Positions 16,278 to 25,324 of a stretch of DNA of 64,000 nucleotides are shown here, piece by piece (positions within the stretch are counted from its first letter, which is position 1; the number at the start of each line of letters is the position of its first letter). The notes under the pieces are model-generated. The model was not told the origin of the DNA. It did no database searches and saw nothing but the letters and a program-made list of their open reading frames with translations. The translations under genes were made by a program, and so were the position numbers. The stretch covers positions 4,362,501 to 4,426,500 of the forward strand of contig NZ_JAUSYD010000001.1 of the NCBI RefSeq assembly GCF_030816615.1. Reading direction: 5' to 3'. The stretch comes from Streptomyces sp. B1I3 (GTDB taxonomy: Bacteria > Actinomycetota > Actinomycetes > Streptomycetales > Streptomycetaceae).

Positions 16278-18134
16278 TCACGCCCCCGCCCGGCCCAGGT
16301 GCCTCAGCGCGAAGTCCAGCTCCAGCCGGACCTGTTTGATCCTCTCCTCGACGACGAGGGAACCGTGTCCCGCGTCATACCGGTACACCTCGTGGACGGC
16401 ACCGCGTGCTGCGAGCCGCTCCACGTAGTTCTCCACCTGGCGGATCGGGCAGCGCGGGTCGTTGACGCCGGCCGAGATGTAGACCGGGGAGCGCACCGCG
16501 TCCACATAGGTCAGCGGCGACGATGCGGCGAAACGCTCCGGAACCTCCTCCGGCGTCCCGCCCAGCAGCGTCCGGTCCATGGCCTTCAGCGCCTCCATCT
16601 CGTCGTGGTAGGCGGTGACGTAGTCGGCGACCGGGACCGCGGCCAGCCCGAGCGCCCAGGAGTCCGGTTGTGTGCCCAGCCCGAGCAGGGTCAGGTAGCC
16701 GCCCCACGAGCCACCGGCCAGGACCAGCCGGGCCGGGTCGGCGAGCCCCGACGCGACCGCCCAGTCCCGCACCGCCGCGATGTCCTCCAGCTCGATCAGC
16801 CCGACCCTGTGTTTGAGCGCGTCCGTCCAGGCGCGGCCGTAACCGGTCGATCCGCGGTAGTTGACCCGGACCACGGCGAAGCCGTGGTCCACCCAGGCGG
16901 CGGGCCCGGACGCGAACGCGTCACTGTCGTGCCAGGTGGGCCCACCGTGTATCTCGAACACCGTGGGGAACGGGCCGTCACCGGAGGCCGGGGTCTGCAC
17001 CAAGGCGTGGACGCGGCCCCCGGGGCCCTCCACCCAGGCGTCCCGCACCGGCACGGAGGCAGGCGCCCTCGCCCCCGGCGGGTCGAGGACGACGGCACCC
17101 GACGTCGACCGTACGGCGGGCGGCTGCGCGGCCGAGGACCACAGGAACTCCACCGTGCCGTCGGGGCGGGCCGTGGCGCCCGACACCGTGCCGCTCGGGG
17201 TCTCGACACGCACCGGCGCGGGCGCGCCCGGCTCGTACCGCCAGAGCTCGCTGCGGGCCTCGAAACTGTGCTGGAGGAGCAGAGCCGACCCGTCCGGATA
17301 CCACTCGGCACCCGCGTCCCCGGGCAGATCGACCGCGAGGTCCGTCTGGGTCCCCGCGACGGGATCCCAGATCATAGGCTCCCACCGTCCGCGGCGCTGA
17401 TGCCCGACGAGCAGCCGGTTGTCACCCGCGACCGGGGCGAAACCCAGCACCGAAAGGCCCAGCTCCTTCGTGCCGCCCTCGGTGTCGTCCAGCTCGGCGA
17501 CCGTCGAACCGTCCGGGCGCACCACCCGTAGCGCGGAGTGCATGGCGTCCCCGTGCTCCGTGTGCTCGAGCGCGATGAGCGTGCCGTCGTGCGACAGGTC
17601 CCCCACCCCGGCCGACTCCCGGTGCCGGTAGATCTCGGCCGGCTCCGCGCCGGCGCGCACCACGTGCACGGTGGTGCCGTCCTCGTCCGTCGACCGGCCG
17701 ATCACCGCGGTCCCGTCCCGCCCGATCGCGAGCCCCGCCGGGTAGGAGGGTTCAAGACCCGGCACGGCCGGTTCGTCGGCGCCACCCTCGAAGGGCTGGC
17801 GCATCCACACACCGAACTCGTCGCCGTCGGTGTCGGCGAACCACCAGATCGCCTCGCCGTCCGGGGTCAGCACCCCGTCGGTGGTCCCGTTGGGCCGGTC
17901 CGTCACCTGGCGTTGCTCGCCGTTCGCCCGGTCCCATGCGTACAGCTCGTAGGTACCGGTGGCGTTGGAGACGAAGAGCGCGCGGTCAGGGGCGTCCTCG
18001 GCCCAGTCGGGCAGGGACACGCGGGCAGCCCGGAAACGCTGCTCCCACTCCGGCGGCTGGGCCCCGCCGGGCGCCGGGCCTCCCGCCGCCTGCTGCCGCT
18101 GCGGTACGGACGCGTCGTTGTCTGTGTCGCTCAT
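16278..18134 (-). CDS. S9-family prolyl-oligopeptidase-like serine peptidase
   Basis: A 618-aa cytoplasmic peptidase. Residues about 40-350 form a beta-propeller that filters substrates (repeated strands such as GTYELYAWDRANGEQRQVTDRPNG and HDGTLIALEHTEHGDAMHS). The C-terminal alpha/beta-hydrolase domain carries the nucleophile serine in LAGGSWGGYLTL, the aspartate in SAGVNDPRCPI and the histidine in RYDAGHGSLV. It probably acts as an acylaminoacyl- or dipeptidyl-type peptidase on short peptides. ATG 18134 was chosen because the longer frame to 18686 overlaps the divergent methyltransferase gene and lacks family sequence. Confidence 0.92.
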   Translation of the reverse strand: MSDTDNDASVPQRQQAAGGPAPGGAQPPEWEQRFRAARVSLPDWAEDAPDRALFVSNATGTYELYAWDRANGEQRQVTDRPNGTTDGVLTPDGEAIWWFADTDGDEFGVWMRQPFEGGADEPAVPGLEPSYPAGLAIGRDGTAVIGRSTDEDGTTVHVVRAGAEPAEIYRHRESAGVGDLSHDGTLIALEHTEHGDAMHSALRVVRPDGSTVAELDDTEGGTKELGLSVLGFAPVAGDNRLLVGHQRRGRWEPMIWDPVAGTQTDLAVDLPGDAGAEWYPDGSALLLQHSFEARSELWRYEPGAPAPVRVETPSGTVSGATARPDGTVEFLWSSAAQPPAVRSTSGAVVLDPPGARAPASVPVRDAWVEGPGGRVHALVQTPASGDGPFPTVFEIHGGPTWHDSDAFASGPAAWVDHGFAVVRVNYRGSTGYGRAWTDALKHRVGLIELEDIAAVRDWAVASGLADPARLVLAGGSWGGYLTLLGLGTQPDSWALGLAAVPVADYVTAYHDEMEALKAMDRTLLGGTPEEVPERFAASSPLTYVDAVRSPVYISAGVNDPRCPIRQVENYVERLAARGAVHEVYRYDAGHGSLVVEERIKQVRLELDFALRHLGRAGA

Positions 18135-18211
18135 GGCCCCATCCAACCCGATGCGGATCCGATGCCGGGGGGCCTGTGGATAACTACTGGCGGGCACCCC
18201 CACCCTGTGGG

Positions 18212-18226
18212 TAACTTTTCGGTATG
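18212..18226 (+). promoter_or_regulatory. -10 box for a leaderless methyltransferase mRNA
   Basis: TAACTT (18212-18217) is followed by 6 nt and the ATG at 18224. There is no Shine-Dalgarno sequence. It lies in the 89-bp gap shared with the divergent peptidase gene. Confidence 0.5.
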
Positions 18227-19060
18227 TACGCACCGACCCCCGACGACTGGCACGAGGCCAACCGTGCGCGCTGGGACGAGCGCGTTGCCATCCACGCGAC
18301 CGGCGATTTCTACGACCTGGATGCCTTCCGTGCCGGCAAGGACTCCCTCCGCGACTTCGAGCTCGCGGAGGTCGGGGACGTGACCGGCCGGACGCTGCTG
18401 CACCTGCAGTGCCACATCGGGCTGGACACCCTCTCGTGGGCCCGTCACGGTGCCGCACACGTCGTCGGTCTCGACTTCTCCGAGCCTGCCGTCGAGACGG
18501 CGCGTGGACTGGCCCGTGCACTGGATCTGCAGCCGGAGAAGGCGGCGTTCGTGACCGCGGACGTGTATGACGCGGCCGAAGCGGTGCCTGACTCCGCGTA
18601 CGACATCGTCTACACGGGGACCGGCGCGCTGAACTGGCTGCCGGACGTGAACCGCTGGGCGGAGACCGCCGCCTCGCTGGTCGCACCCGGCGGGTTCCTC
18701 TACCTCGCGGAGTCCCATCCGCTGACCGACTGCCTGGACGACGAGACCGGCTCGACGGTCACGTACGACTACTTCAGCCGTGACCCGTGGGTGGACGAGT
18801 CGCCCGGCACGTACGCGGACGCCGACGCGGCGACCGTCCACAACCGCAGTGTCGAATGGCAGCATCCGGTCGGCGAGGTCGTCTCGGCGCTGGCGGGGGC
18901 CGGGCTGCGGATCGAGTTCCTGCACGAACACGACGTCTCGCTCTTCGCCCGGTACCAGGCCCTCGAGCGGCATGCGGACGGCTACCACCGCTTTCCCGCA
19001 GACCGGCCGCGCATCCCGATGATGTACTCCATCAAGGCGTCGCAGCCGGTCACCGACTGA
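18224..19060 (+). CDS. class I SAM-dependent methyltransferase
   Basis: A 278-aa enzyme. The SAM-binding motif I is GRTLLHLQCHIGLDTLSWA, motif II is VVGLDFSEPAVETAR, and YDIVYTGTGALNWLPDVNRWAETAASLVAPGGFLYL is the post-motif region including the acceptor face. The substrate is not evident. Orthologues are widespread single genes in Streptomyces. The next gene converges on it only 48 bp away. Confidence 0.85.
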   Translation: MYAPTPDDWHEANRARWDERVAIHATGDFYDLDAFRAGKDSLRDFELAEVGDVTGRTLLHLQCHIGLDTLSWARHGAAHVVGLDFSEPAVETARGLARALDLQPEKAAFVTADVYDAAEAVPDSAYDIVYTGTGALNWLPDVNRWAETAASLVAPGGFLYLAESHPLTDCLDDETGSTVTYDYFSRDPWVDESPGTYADADAATVHNRSVEWQHPVGEVVSALAGAGLRIEFLHEHDVSLFARYQALERHADGYHRFPADRPRIPMMYSIKASQPVTD

Positions 19061-19108
19061 CCGGAACGGGGCTACGCGCGTCGGGCCACGCGCGTCAGAC
19101 CACGCGCG

Positions 19109-19903
19109 TCAGACCGAGGAACGGAAGGCCGGCAGGTATCCGTTCGACTGCCCGATCGCCTTGGGGTGGTACGAGTTGGTGATCGGAACCGTCACGCTGT
19201 GGAGCCATGCGTCCCCGGAGCAGAGCTCATGTCCGGTGAACTCGTCCACCACGCCGGAGAAGGCGAATCCGTGGTCGGCGGCGCGCTTGGCGAGCACCCC
19301 GTTCAGGACCCCCGAGGCGTTGTTGATCGCGCTGCGCTCGTTCTCGGTGAGCCCCGCGATGCAACTGCCGGAGAGCTGGTAGAAGCGGGGATACCCCAGC
19401 ACCACGACGCGGGCCTGCGGGGAGCGTGAACGAATGCTGCTGTAGAGCGAGTCGAGGTTGCCCGGCAGCGTGTTCTGCATCTGCGCGACCGCGGTGCCGA
19501 CGCGGCTCACACAGGTCGCCTCGCTCTGCAGGACACAGGTCTGCATCACGTCGGCGAACCCGACGTCGTTACCTCCGGCGGTGAGGCTGATGAGGGTCGT
19601 CGACGACTTCAGCGCACCCAGTTGGCCGCCGGCCACACCGGCCGTCGTCGCGCCCGAGCAGGCGACGAAGGTGAACGACGACGGCGAGTTCGCCGCCGCC
19701 CAGAGGTACGGGTATGCCTTGGTGCTGCGCTGGCAGTTACCGCTTTCGGAGGTATAGCTGCCGGCGCCGACACCGGACGAGTAGGAGTCACCGAGAGCGA
19801 CGTAGTCGCCGCCGGCCGCCGATGCCGGCTGTGCCAGGCCGAGTACGGCCGCGGCACCGATGGCGAGAGCGGAGAGGGAGGCCCAGAAGGAACGTACTGA
19901 CAT
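19109..19903 (-). CDS. secreted SGNH/GDSL-family lipase or esterase
   Basis: A 264-aa precursor with a signal peptide (SFWASLSALAIGAAAVLGLAQPASA, probable cleavage before AGGDY). The mature enzyme shows SGNH blocks: GDSYSSGVG with the serine nucleophile, CSGATT with the block-II glycine region, GGNDVGF with the oxyanion asparagine, and SYHPKAIG with the catalytic histidine. Six cysteines fit the disulfide-bonded Streptomyces secreted lipase group. ATG 19903 is chosen because the signal peptide starts there and GAAGGG lies upstream; a longer frame to 20131 is non-coding in character. Confidence 0.92.
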   Translation of the reverse strand: MSVRSFWASLSALAIGAAAVLGLAQPASAAGGDYVALGDSYSSGVGAGSYTSESGNCQRSTKAYPYLWAAANSPSSFTFVACSGATTAGVAGGQLGALKSSTTLISLTAGGNDVGFADVMQTCVLQSEATCVSRVGTAVAQMQNTLPGNLDSLYSSIRSRSPQARVVVLGYPRFYQLSGSCIAGLTENERSAINNASGVLNGVLAKRAADHGFAFSGVVDEFTGHELCSGDAWLHSVTVPITNSYHPKAIGQSNGYLPAFRSSV

Positions 19904-20015
19904 GGCTGTCAGCCCTTCGAAGTGTGGGGGACGGGTGGGGAGTTCGTAGAGCCAGCACGTTTGTAGCAGCTCGCGGTACCCGTCGGTAATGACCCTGCAG
20001 GAAGTCGTCTGATAT

Positions 20016-20035
20016 GCCCGAATGACCGTTCGGGC
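20016..20035. promoter_or_regulatory. inverted repeat upstream of the lipase gene
   Basis: GCCCGAA-tgaccg-TTCGGGC, with 7-bp perfect arms, lies 113 bp upstream of the lipase start. It is a candidate operator or short hairpin, by symmetry and position only. Confidence 0.35.
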
Positions 20036-20131
20036 GTTGCGGCTCCGCGCGTAGATAAACCTTCTGCGGAGCCTCGAACGGGCGAGTTCCGGGGCCATGC
20101 ACGACCCTTCACGTCTCCGCTGAGTCACCAT

Positions 20132-20164
20132 CAGGCCTCAGTCCTCAGGCCTCAGTCCTCAGGC
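20132..20164. repeat. 14-bp tandem repeat, 2.4 copies
   Basis: The unit CAGGCCTCAGTCCT occurs at 20132-20145 and 20146-20159, followed by CAGGC. It is in the spacer between the lipase promoter and the htpG terminator. The remainder of the 19904-20259 gap shows no gene. Confidence 0.8.
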
Positions 20165-20259
20165 GTCGCCTTGGCGGCCGCCTGGAGCGCAGGACTCGGA
20201 GCCCCTCTTCTCTCCCGCGCGGGCAGGTACGTCCGGGCTTCCTTGTCCCGCACACACGA

Positions 20260-20290
20260 CTGCGGCCGCCAGGTTCTCCGGCGGCCGCAG
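20260..20290 (-). terminator. intrinsic terminator of htpG
   Basis: A perfect 11-bp stem (20260-20270 with 20280-20290) and a 9-nt loop lie 20 bp past the htpG stop codon. Confidence 0.8.
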
Positions 20291-20310
20291 ATCCGAGTGA
20301 CAGGCGCGTC

Positions 20311-22227
20311 TTACAGGGTGCGCTCCAGCCGGTCCGCCATCAGCCTGCTGAAACGTGCGGGATCGCTCAGCTCGCCGCCGTCCGACAGCAGGGCCAGCCC
20401 GTGGACCAGCTCGGCGGTCTCGGCCAGTTCGCCGGCGGCGTCCCCTTCGCCACCGCCCTCGGCGTGAGCCCTGCGCAGTCCGCTGATCAGCGCATGGGAG
20501 GGATTCAGCTCCAGAATGCGCTTGATCTGGGGTACCTCCTGACCCATGGCGCGGTACATGTTCTCCAGGGCGGGAGTGACATCGTGCGTGTCCGAGACGA
20601 TGCAGGCCGGTGACACGGTGAGCCGGGAGGAGAGCCGTACCTCCTTCACGTACTCACCCAACTGCTCGGACATCCAGGTCAGCAGGCCGGCGTACTCCTG
20701 CTGCTGCTTCTCGCGCTCGGCCTCGACCTCCTTCTTCTCCTCGTCGGTGTCGAGGTCGACCTCGCCCTTGGCGATCGACTGCAGCTGCTTGCCGTCGAAC
20801 TCGGGAACCGACTGGACCCAGACCTCGTCGACGGGGTCGGTGAGGAGGAGGACTTCGAGGCCCTTGGCCCGGAAGGCCTCCATGTGGGGCGAGCTCTCCA
20901 TGGCGGCACGCGACTCGCCGGTCATGTAGTAGATCTGCTCCTGACCCTCCTTCATGCGCTCCACGTACGAGCGCAGGGTGGTCAGCCCTTCCTCGTCCTG
21001 CGTCGAGGCGAACGAGCAGACCTCGAGGATGGCGTCACGGTTCTCGAAGTCCTGGAGCAGCCCTTCCTTGAGGACCCGGCCGAACTCCTTCCAGAACGTC
21101 AGGTAGTTCTCCGGGGAGGCGGACATCATGTCCTTGACCGTCGAGAGAACCTTCTTCACCAGCCGTCGCCGCATCAGTTCGATCTGGCGGTCCTGCTGCA
21201 GGATCTCGCGGGACACGTTCAGCGAGAGGTCCTGCGCGTCGACGACGCCCTTCACGAAACGGAGGTACGTCGGCATGAGCGCTTCGCAGTCGTCCATGAT
21301 GAAGACGCGCTTCACATAGAGCTGAACTCCGCGCTTGTGTCCCTGCATGAACAGGTCCTGCGGCGCGTGCGACGGCAGGAAGAGCAGTGCCTGGTATTCG
21401 AAGGTGCCCTCCGCCTGCATGCGGATGGTCTCGAGCGGGTCGGTCCAGTCATGACTGATGTGCTTGTACAGCTCGCTGTACTCCTCATCGGTCACGGAAT
21501 CCTTGGACCGCGCCCACAGCGCCTTCATCGAGTTGACCGTCTCGGTCCCGGGCTCGGCGCCGTCCTCGCCGGCCGCAGGGGCTTCCATGCGGATCGGCCA
21601 GGTGATGAAGTCGGAGTACCGCTTGACGATCTCCCGGATCTTCCAGGGGGACGTGTAGTCGAAGAGCTTGTCCTCGGTGTCCTCCGGCTTCAGCCGCAGC
21701 GTGACCGAAGTGCCCTGAGGGGCGTCGTCGACGGATTCGACGGTGTACGTGCCCTCGCCGCTGGACTGCCAGCGCGTGCCGGTGGTCTCACCGGCCCGGC
21801 GGGTGAGCAGCGTGACCTCGTCCGCCACCATGAAGCTCGAGTAGAAGCCCACGCCGAACTGCCCGATGAGTTCCTCGGAGGCCGCCGAGTCCTTGGCCTC
21901 CTTCAATTCCCGCAGGAACTTGGCCGTACCGGAATTAGCGATCGTTCCGATCAGCTGCACGACTTCGTCGTGCGACATCCCGATGCCGTTGTCGCGCACG
22001 GTCAGCGTGCGCTCCTCCTTGTCGACCTCGATGGCGATGTGGAGGTCGGACGTGTCCGCCTGGAGGGTTTCGTCGCGGAGAGTTTCCAGTCGCAGCTTGT
22101 CCAGCGCGTCCGAAGAATTGGAGATGAGCTCACGCAGAAAGACGTCCTTGTTCGAGTAGATCGAATGGATCATCATCTGCAGGAGCTGGCGCGCTTCTAC
22201 CTGAAACTCGAATGTCTCGGCCGGCAT
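20311..22227 (-). CDS. htpG: Hsp90-family molecular chaperone HtpG
   Basis: A 638-aa ATP-dependent chaperone. The N-terminal GHKL ATPase domain shows LRELISNSSDALDKLR, VRDNGIGM and GQFGVGFYSSFMVADEV. The middle domain has the GVQLYVKRVFIMDD and LSLNVSREILQQ segments, and the C-terminal dimerisation domain ends in GLRRAHAEGGG onward. Length is typical for bacteria. It starts at ATG 22227 with an AAAGGGA site 10 nt upstream. It is monocistronic, with its own terminator. Confidence 0.97.
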   Translation of the reverse strand: MPAETFEFQVEARQLLQMMIHSIYSNKDVFLRELISNSSDALDKLRLETLRDETLQADTSDLHIAIEVDKEERTLTVRDNGIGMSHDEVVQLIGTIANSGTAKFLRELKEAKDSAASEELIGQFGVGFYSSFMVADEVTLLTRRAGETTGTRWQSSGEGTYTVESVDDAPQGTSVTLRLKPEDTEDKLFDYTSPWKIREIVKRYSDFITWPIRMEAPAAGEDGAEPGTETVNSMKALWARSKDSVTDEEYSELYKHISHDWTDPLETIRMQAEGTFEYQALLFLPSHAPQDLFMQGHKRGVQLYVKRVFIMDDCEALMPTYLRFVKGVVDAQDLSLNVSREILQQDRQIELMRRRLVKKVLSTVKDMMSASPENYLTFWKEFGRVLKEGLLQDFENRDAILEVCSFASTQDEEGLTTLRSYVERMKEGQEQIYYMTGESRAAMESSPHMEAFRAKGLEVLLLTDPVDEVWVQSVPEFDGKQLQSIAKGEVDLDTDEEKKEVEAEREKQQQEYAGLLTWMSEQLGEYVKEVRLSSRLTVSPACIVSDTHDVTPALENMYRAMGQEVPQIKRILELNPSHALISGLRRAHAEGGGEGDAAGELAETAELVHGLALLSDGGELSDPARFSRLMADRLERTL

Positions 22228-22418
22228 GGGTGCAGGTTCCCTTTCTGGGGTTAAGTCATCTGAGCCGAGACATATCGTAACCAGGCCCGGCCGCCCCCAT
22301 GGGCCGCTTCACGGCGACCGGTCGGACGCCGGGCCGGTGACACGTAGGACACCGGGGCATGGAGCGTTCGCGCGCCGGCAGGGCCTGCGCGACGCCGTGA
22401 CCGGGCAGACTGGCCACC

Positions 22419-23612
22419 ATGGGTGACAGAGATCAAGGTCCGACGGACGCACACGGCCCCGGCGCGCAGGTCATCACCGGCAGCGAGCCCGGGACGTTCG
22501 CCCACGGTGTGCTGGCCAGGCGCCATCCGGCGCTCATCCGGCAGGTACGCGAGGCCTTTCCGTACGGTCCTCGCCAGCACGCCGCCCTCGACGCGCTGCT
22601 GCACGAGATCACCCAGGGCGTCGTCGAACCGCTCGACCCGACGAGCCCGGACCGCGACCGCTGGCTGCAAGGGGGCCGGGAGTACTTCGGGCGGCCGTGG
22701 TTCAACGCCCCTTTCCTCTGGTCCGAGAGCTACTTCTACCGCAAACTCCTCGCGGCTGTGGACCACTTCGGCGACGGCCCGTGGCAGGGTATCGACCCGT
22801 TCGCCCCCTTCAAGCAGGCCGAACTGCGGGGCAGCACGGTGGATGACGAACTGCGCTCCCTGGACGCTCTCGCCGCCGGCCCGGCCGACGAGCGTGCCCA
22901 CGCCCTGCTGCACGCCTCCCTCTGGGGTAACCGCGCGGACCTGGGCTTCAGGGCGGCGGACGAGCCGCCCGGCGACGCCGCCACCGGCCTGGTCGCCGAC
23001 GACAGCGCCCTGCTGTGGTCGCTGCTCCCCGCGGGGGCGGCGGCCACCGTGTCCCTGGTGGCGGACAACGCCGGACGGGAGCTGATCCCCGACCTGGTCC
23101 TCCTTGACCACCTCCTCGGACACGGCCACGCGGAGCACGCCGTTCTCCACGTCAAGCCCTACCCGTACTACGTCTCCGACGCGACGACGGCCGACGTCAT
23201 CGACTGCCTGCGCCGCCTGGTCCAGGCACCTGGCGAGGCCGGCGAAGCCGGCGCACGCCTCTGGGCCGCGATGCGAACCGGGCGTCTGGAGGTGCGCGCC
23301 CACGCGTTCTTCTGCGCGCCCCTGCCCTACGAAGACATGCCCGCGGATCTGCGTGAGGACTTCGGAACCGCCGGAGTGACGATCCTGAAGGGTGACCTCA
23401 ACTACCGCCGCCTCGTGGGGGACCGGCTGTGGGACGCGACGACGCCCTTCGCGGACCGTACGGCGTACTTCCCCGGAGCGGTCGCCGCGCTGCGGACGCT
23501 GAAGTCCGACGTCGTCGTCGGGCTCGCCCCCCGGACGTGGAGCACGCTGGAGAGGTCCGGCCGGGAATGGCGCACCAGCGGCACGCACGCCCTGGTCCAG
23601 GCCCGCGCCTAA
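22419..23612 (+). CDS. ARMT1/DUF89-family damage-control phosphatase-like protein
   Basis: A 397-aa protein of the DUF89 (ARMT1) family: metal-dependent phosphatases that hydrolyse damaged phosphometabolites, with a methyltransferase activity reported for the human member. Visible motifs are FLWSESYFYRKLL, LWGNRADLGF, VADNAGRELIPDLVLLDHLL (the metal-binding DNAG element) and ILKGDLNYRRLVGDRLW. There is no Shine-Dalgarno sequence; CAGACT 7 nt before the ATG may be a -10 box for a leaderless mRNA. The stop codon TAA is formed at the left edge of an inserted MITE; the reading frame is otherwise intact. Confidence 0.88.
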   Translation: MGDRDQGPTDAHGPGAQVITGSEPGTFAHGVLARRHPALIRQVREAFPYGPRQHAALDALLHEITQGVVEPLDPTSPDRDRWLQGGREYFGRPWFNAPFLWSESYFYRKLLAAVDHFGDGPWQGIDPFAPFKQAELRGSTVDDELRSLDALAAGPADERAHALLHASLWGNRADLGFRAADEPPGDAATGLVADDSALLWSLLPAGAAATVSLVADNAGRELIPDLVLLDHLLGHGHAEHAVLHVKPYPYYVSDATTADVIDCLRRLVQAPGEAGEAGARLWAAMRTGRLEVRAHAFFCAPLPYEDMPADLREDFGTAGVTILKGDLNYRRLVGDRLWDATTPFADRTAYFPGAVAALRTLKSDVVVGLAPRTWSTLERSGREWRTSGTHALVQARA

Positions 23613-23773
23613 GGGGTGTCCCGTAATCCCTGGTGGACCAGCGCGCGGCGTCAGATGCGGTGCATCGCAAGGCGGAGGGACGTCCGCATACTGGATGTAT
23701 TCGGGCGTTCCGACAACGCGGTGAGGTGCCGTAGCTGTCGTCGTGCGCCCGCCGGGGATTGCGGGACAACCCT
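23612..23773. mobile_element. 162-bp MITE (IS630/Tc1-mariner-like) inserted in a stop codon
   Basis: The ends form a 22-bp imperfect terminal inverted repeat (23612-23633 with 23752-23773; 19 of 22 match, sharing TGTCCCG and AATCCC). The element is flanked by the dinucleotide TA on both sides (23610-23611 and 23774-23775), the target duplication of IS630/Tc1-mariner transposition. It has no transposase. Removing it with one TA gives GCC TAG GGT, so the ARMT1-family gene originally ended in TAG. I recall similar sequence scattered in other Streptomyces genomes. Confidence 0.8.
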
Positions 23774-23813
23774 TAGGGTGTCCGGGCCGGGGCCGTACCG
23801 GACAGTGCGGCCC

Positions 23814-24476
23814 TCATGGGTGTCCGAGGGGTCCTTGGACGCGGGTGACCAAGTCGTGCCAGCCCTGCTCCAACTCCTCGATCGGCACGCCGCGTTCCCG
23901 GGTGAGGTGGTGGACGAGCGTCGCGTCGACCGAACCGAGCAGGGTGTGCGCGAGCAGCTCGGTGTTGCCCTGTACCTTCAACTGCCTCAGCAGCAGGGCG
24001 ACATGGCTGAGCCGCAGACGGAACGCCGGAACGGCGTAGGCGCGCAACGGGTCGGTCCGGGAGGCCAGGATCAGCTCGTGGTGGTCGCGGTCGTGGCGCA
24101 TCACGGCGGGGCCGAAGGCGTGCAGCCGCTCCGTGGCGGGGGCACCCGGCCCCATGGGTGGCGGCCCGGAGAGGAAGGCGGCCTGCAGCAATGCCTCGCG
24201 GTGGTCGAGGAGCGCGATGAGCAGGCCGGTGCGGTCGCCGAAGCGCCGGAAGACGGTTCCCTTGCCCACTCCCGCGGCGGACGCGACAGCTTCCATCGTC
24301 AGGTTGGCGGCTCCGCAGCCACCCATGAGGCGTGAGGCGGCTTCCAGCAGCCGCGTGCGGTTGCGCGCCGCGTCCGCCCGCAGCGGCTCGGGCTCGCCGA
24401 GGGGGGCGAGCGGAAGGTGCGTCCGGGTCGCACCGGAGCTGGGCGGCCCGGGCAGCTGGGGATCAGGACCGGTCAT
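23814..24476 (-). CDS. TetR-family transcriptional regulator
   Basis: A 220-aa repressor. The N-terminal helix-turn-helix spans about residues 36-82 (NRTRLLEAASRLMGGCGAANLTMEAVASAAGVGKGTVFRRFGDRTGLLIALL). The rest is the helical ligand-binding and dimerisation part. It is transcribed divergently from an FMN reductase gene, and the 125-bp gap holds a two-palindrome operator. It therefore likely represses both itself and the reductase until an electrophile or quinone-like ligand binds; that ligand is a guess. TACCCT 6 nt before the ATG suggests a leaderless message. Confidence 0.88.
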   Translation of the reverse strand: MTGPDPQLPGPPSSGATRTHLPLAPLGEPEPLRADAARNRTRLLEAASRLMGGCGAANLTMEAVASAAGVGKGTVFRRFGDRTGLLIALLDHREALLQAAFLSGPPPMGPGAPATERLHAFGPAVMRHDRDHHELILASRTDPLRAYAVPAFRLRLSHVALLLRQLKVQGNTELLAHTLLGSVDATLVHHLTRERGVPIEELEQGWHDLVTRVQGPLGHP

Positions 24477-24507
24477 GCCTTCAGGGTAGCCCCAGAACTG
24501 CCTATGT

Positions 24508-24554
24508 GGACCGCGGTCCGTTTAGGTGGTACAACGGTAAACGGACTGCGGTCC
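24508..24554. promoter_or_regulatory. TetR operator: two inverted palindromes in the divergent promoter
   Basis: GGACCGCGGTCC is a perfect 12-bp palindrome at 24508-24519. A one-mismatch copy, GGACTGCGGTCC, lies at 24543-24554. The longer 17-bp words 24508-24524 and 24538-24554 are inverted copies of each other with a single mismatch and 13 bp between them. This symmetry in the gap between a TetR gene and its divergent neighbour is the usual operator arrangement. Confidence 0.75.
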
Positions 24555-24601
24555 GCTTGCTTCGTTCCTCCGCCCCTGCCCATGCCCTCAGGAGTTATCC
24601 C

Positions 24602-25162
24602 GTGTCTGTTCGCATTCTCGCCCTCGTAGGCAGCCTCCGCGCCGGCTCCCACAACCGTCAGCTCGCCGAGGCCGCCGTCAAGCACGCGCCCGCGGGTGCC
24701 GACATCGAACTCTTCGAGGGCCTGGCCGACGTGCCCTTCTACAACGAGGACACCGACATCGAGGGCAGCGTTCCGGCTGCCGCCGCCCGCCTGCGTGAGG
24801 CCGCGGGCCAGGCCGACGCCTTCCTGCTCTTCTCCCCCGAGTACAACGGCACCATGCCGGCCGTCCTCAAGAACGCGATCGACTGGCTGTCCCGCCCGTA
24901 CGGCGCGGGCGCCCTGTCCGGCAAGCCGGTCGCCGTCGTCGGTACGGCCTTCGGTCAGTACGGCGGCGTCTGGGCGCAGGACGACGTCCGCAAGGCTGCC
25001 GGGATCGCCGGCGGCGCAGTCCTTGCGGACGTGAAGCTGTCCATCCCCGGTTCCGTGACCCGCTTCGCCGAACTCCACCCGGCCGACGACGCCGAGGTCG
25101 TCACCCAGCTGACCGAGGTCCTGCGCCAGGTCGCCGAGCAGACCACGGCCGCTGCTGCCTGA
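24602..25162 (+). CDS. NADPH-dependent FMN reductase (flavodoxin-fold)
   Basis: A 186-aa flavoprotein of the NADPH-dependent FMN/quinone reductase family. The phosphate loop is ALVGSLRAGSHNRQLA, the flavin-contact segment is LLFSPEYNGTMPAVLKNAIDWLSRP, and VGTAFGQYGGVWAQDDVR follows. It probably reduces FMN, quinones or related electrophiles, protecting against redox stress. GTG 24602 has AGGAG 7 nt upstream. Divergent from and probably controlled by the TetR gene. Confidence 0.9.
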   Translation: MSVRILALVGSLRAGSHNRQLAEAAVKHAPAGADIELFEGLADVPFYNEDTDIEGSVPAAAARLREAAGQADAFLLFSPEYNGTMPAVLKNAIDWLSRPYGAGALSGKPVAVVGTAFGQYGGVWAQDDVRKAAGIAGGAVLADVKLSIPGSVTRFAELHPADDAEVVTQLTEVLRQVAEQTTAAAA

Positions 25163-25324
25163 TCCGAGTGCCGCGACGGCGGTGCGCCGAAGATCACCGC
25201 GCTGCCTCAGGCGCCCACCCCGGACGGGCCCAGGCGGCACTTCGCGCCGGGCCGGTGCACGGTGCCGGGCCGCTCGGCAGCACCGAGGCGCTTCGTGCCC
25301 GTGACCGGAAACCCGTTGATGAAT

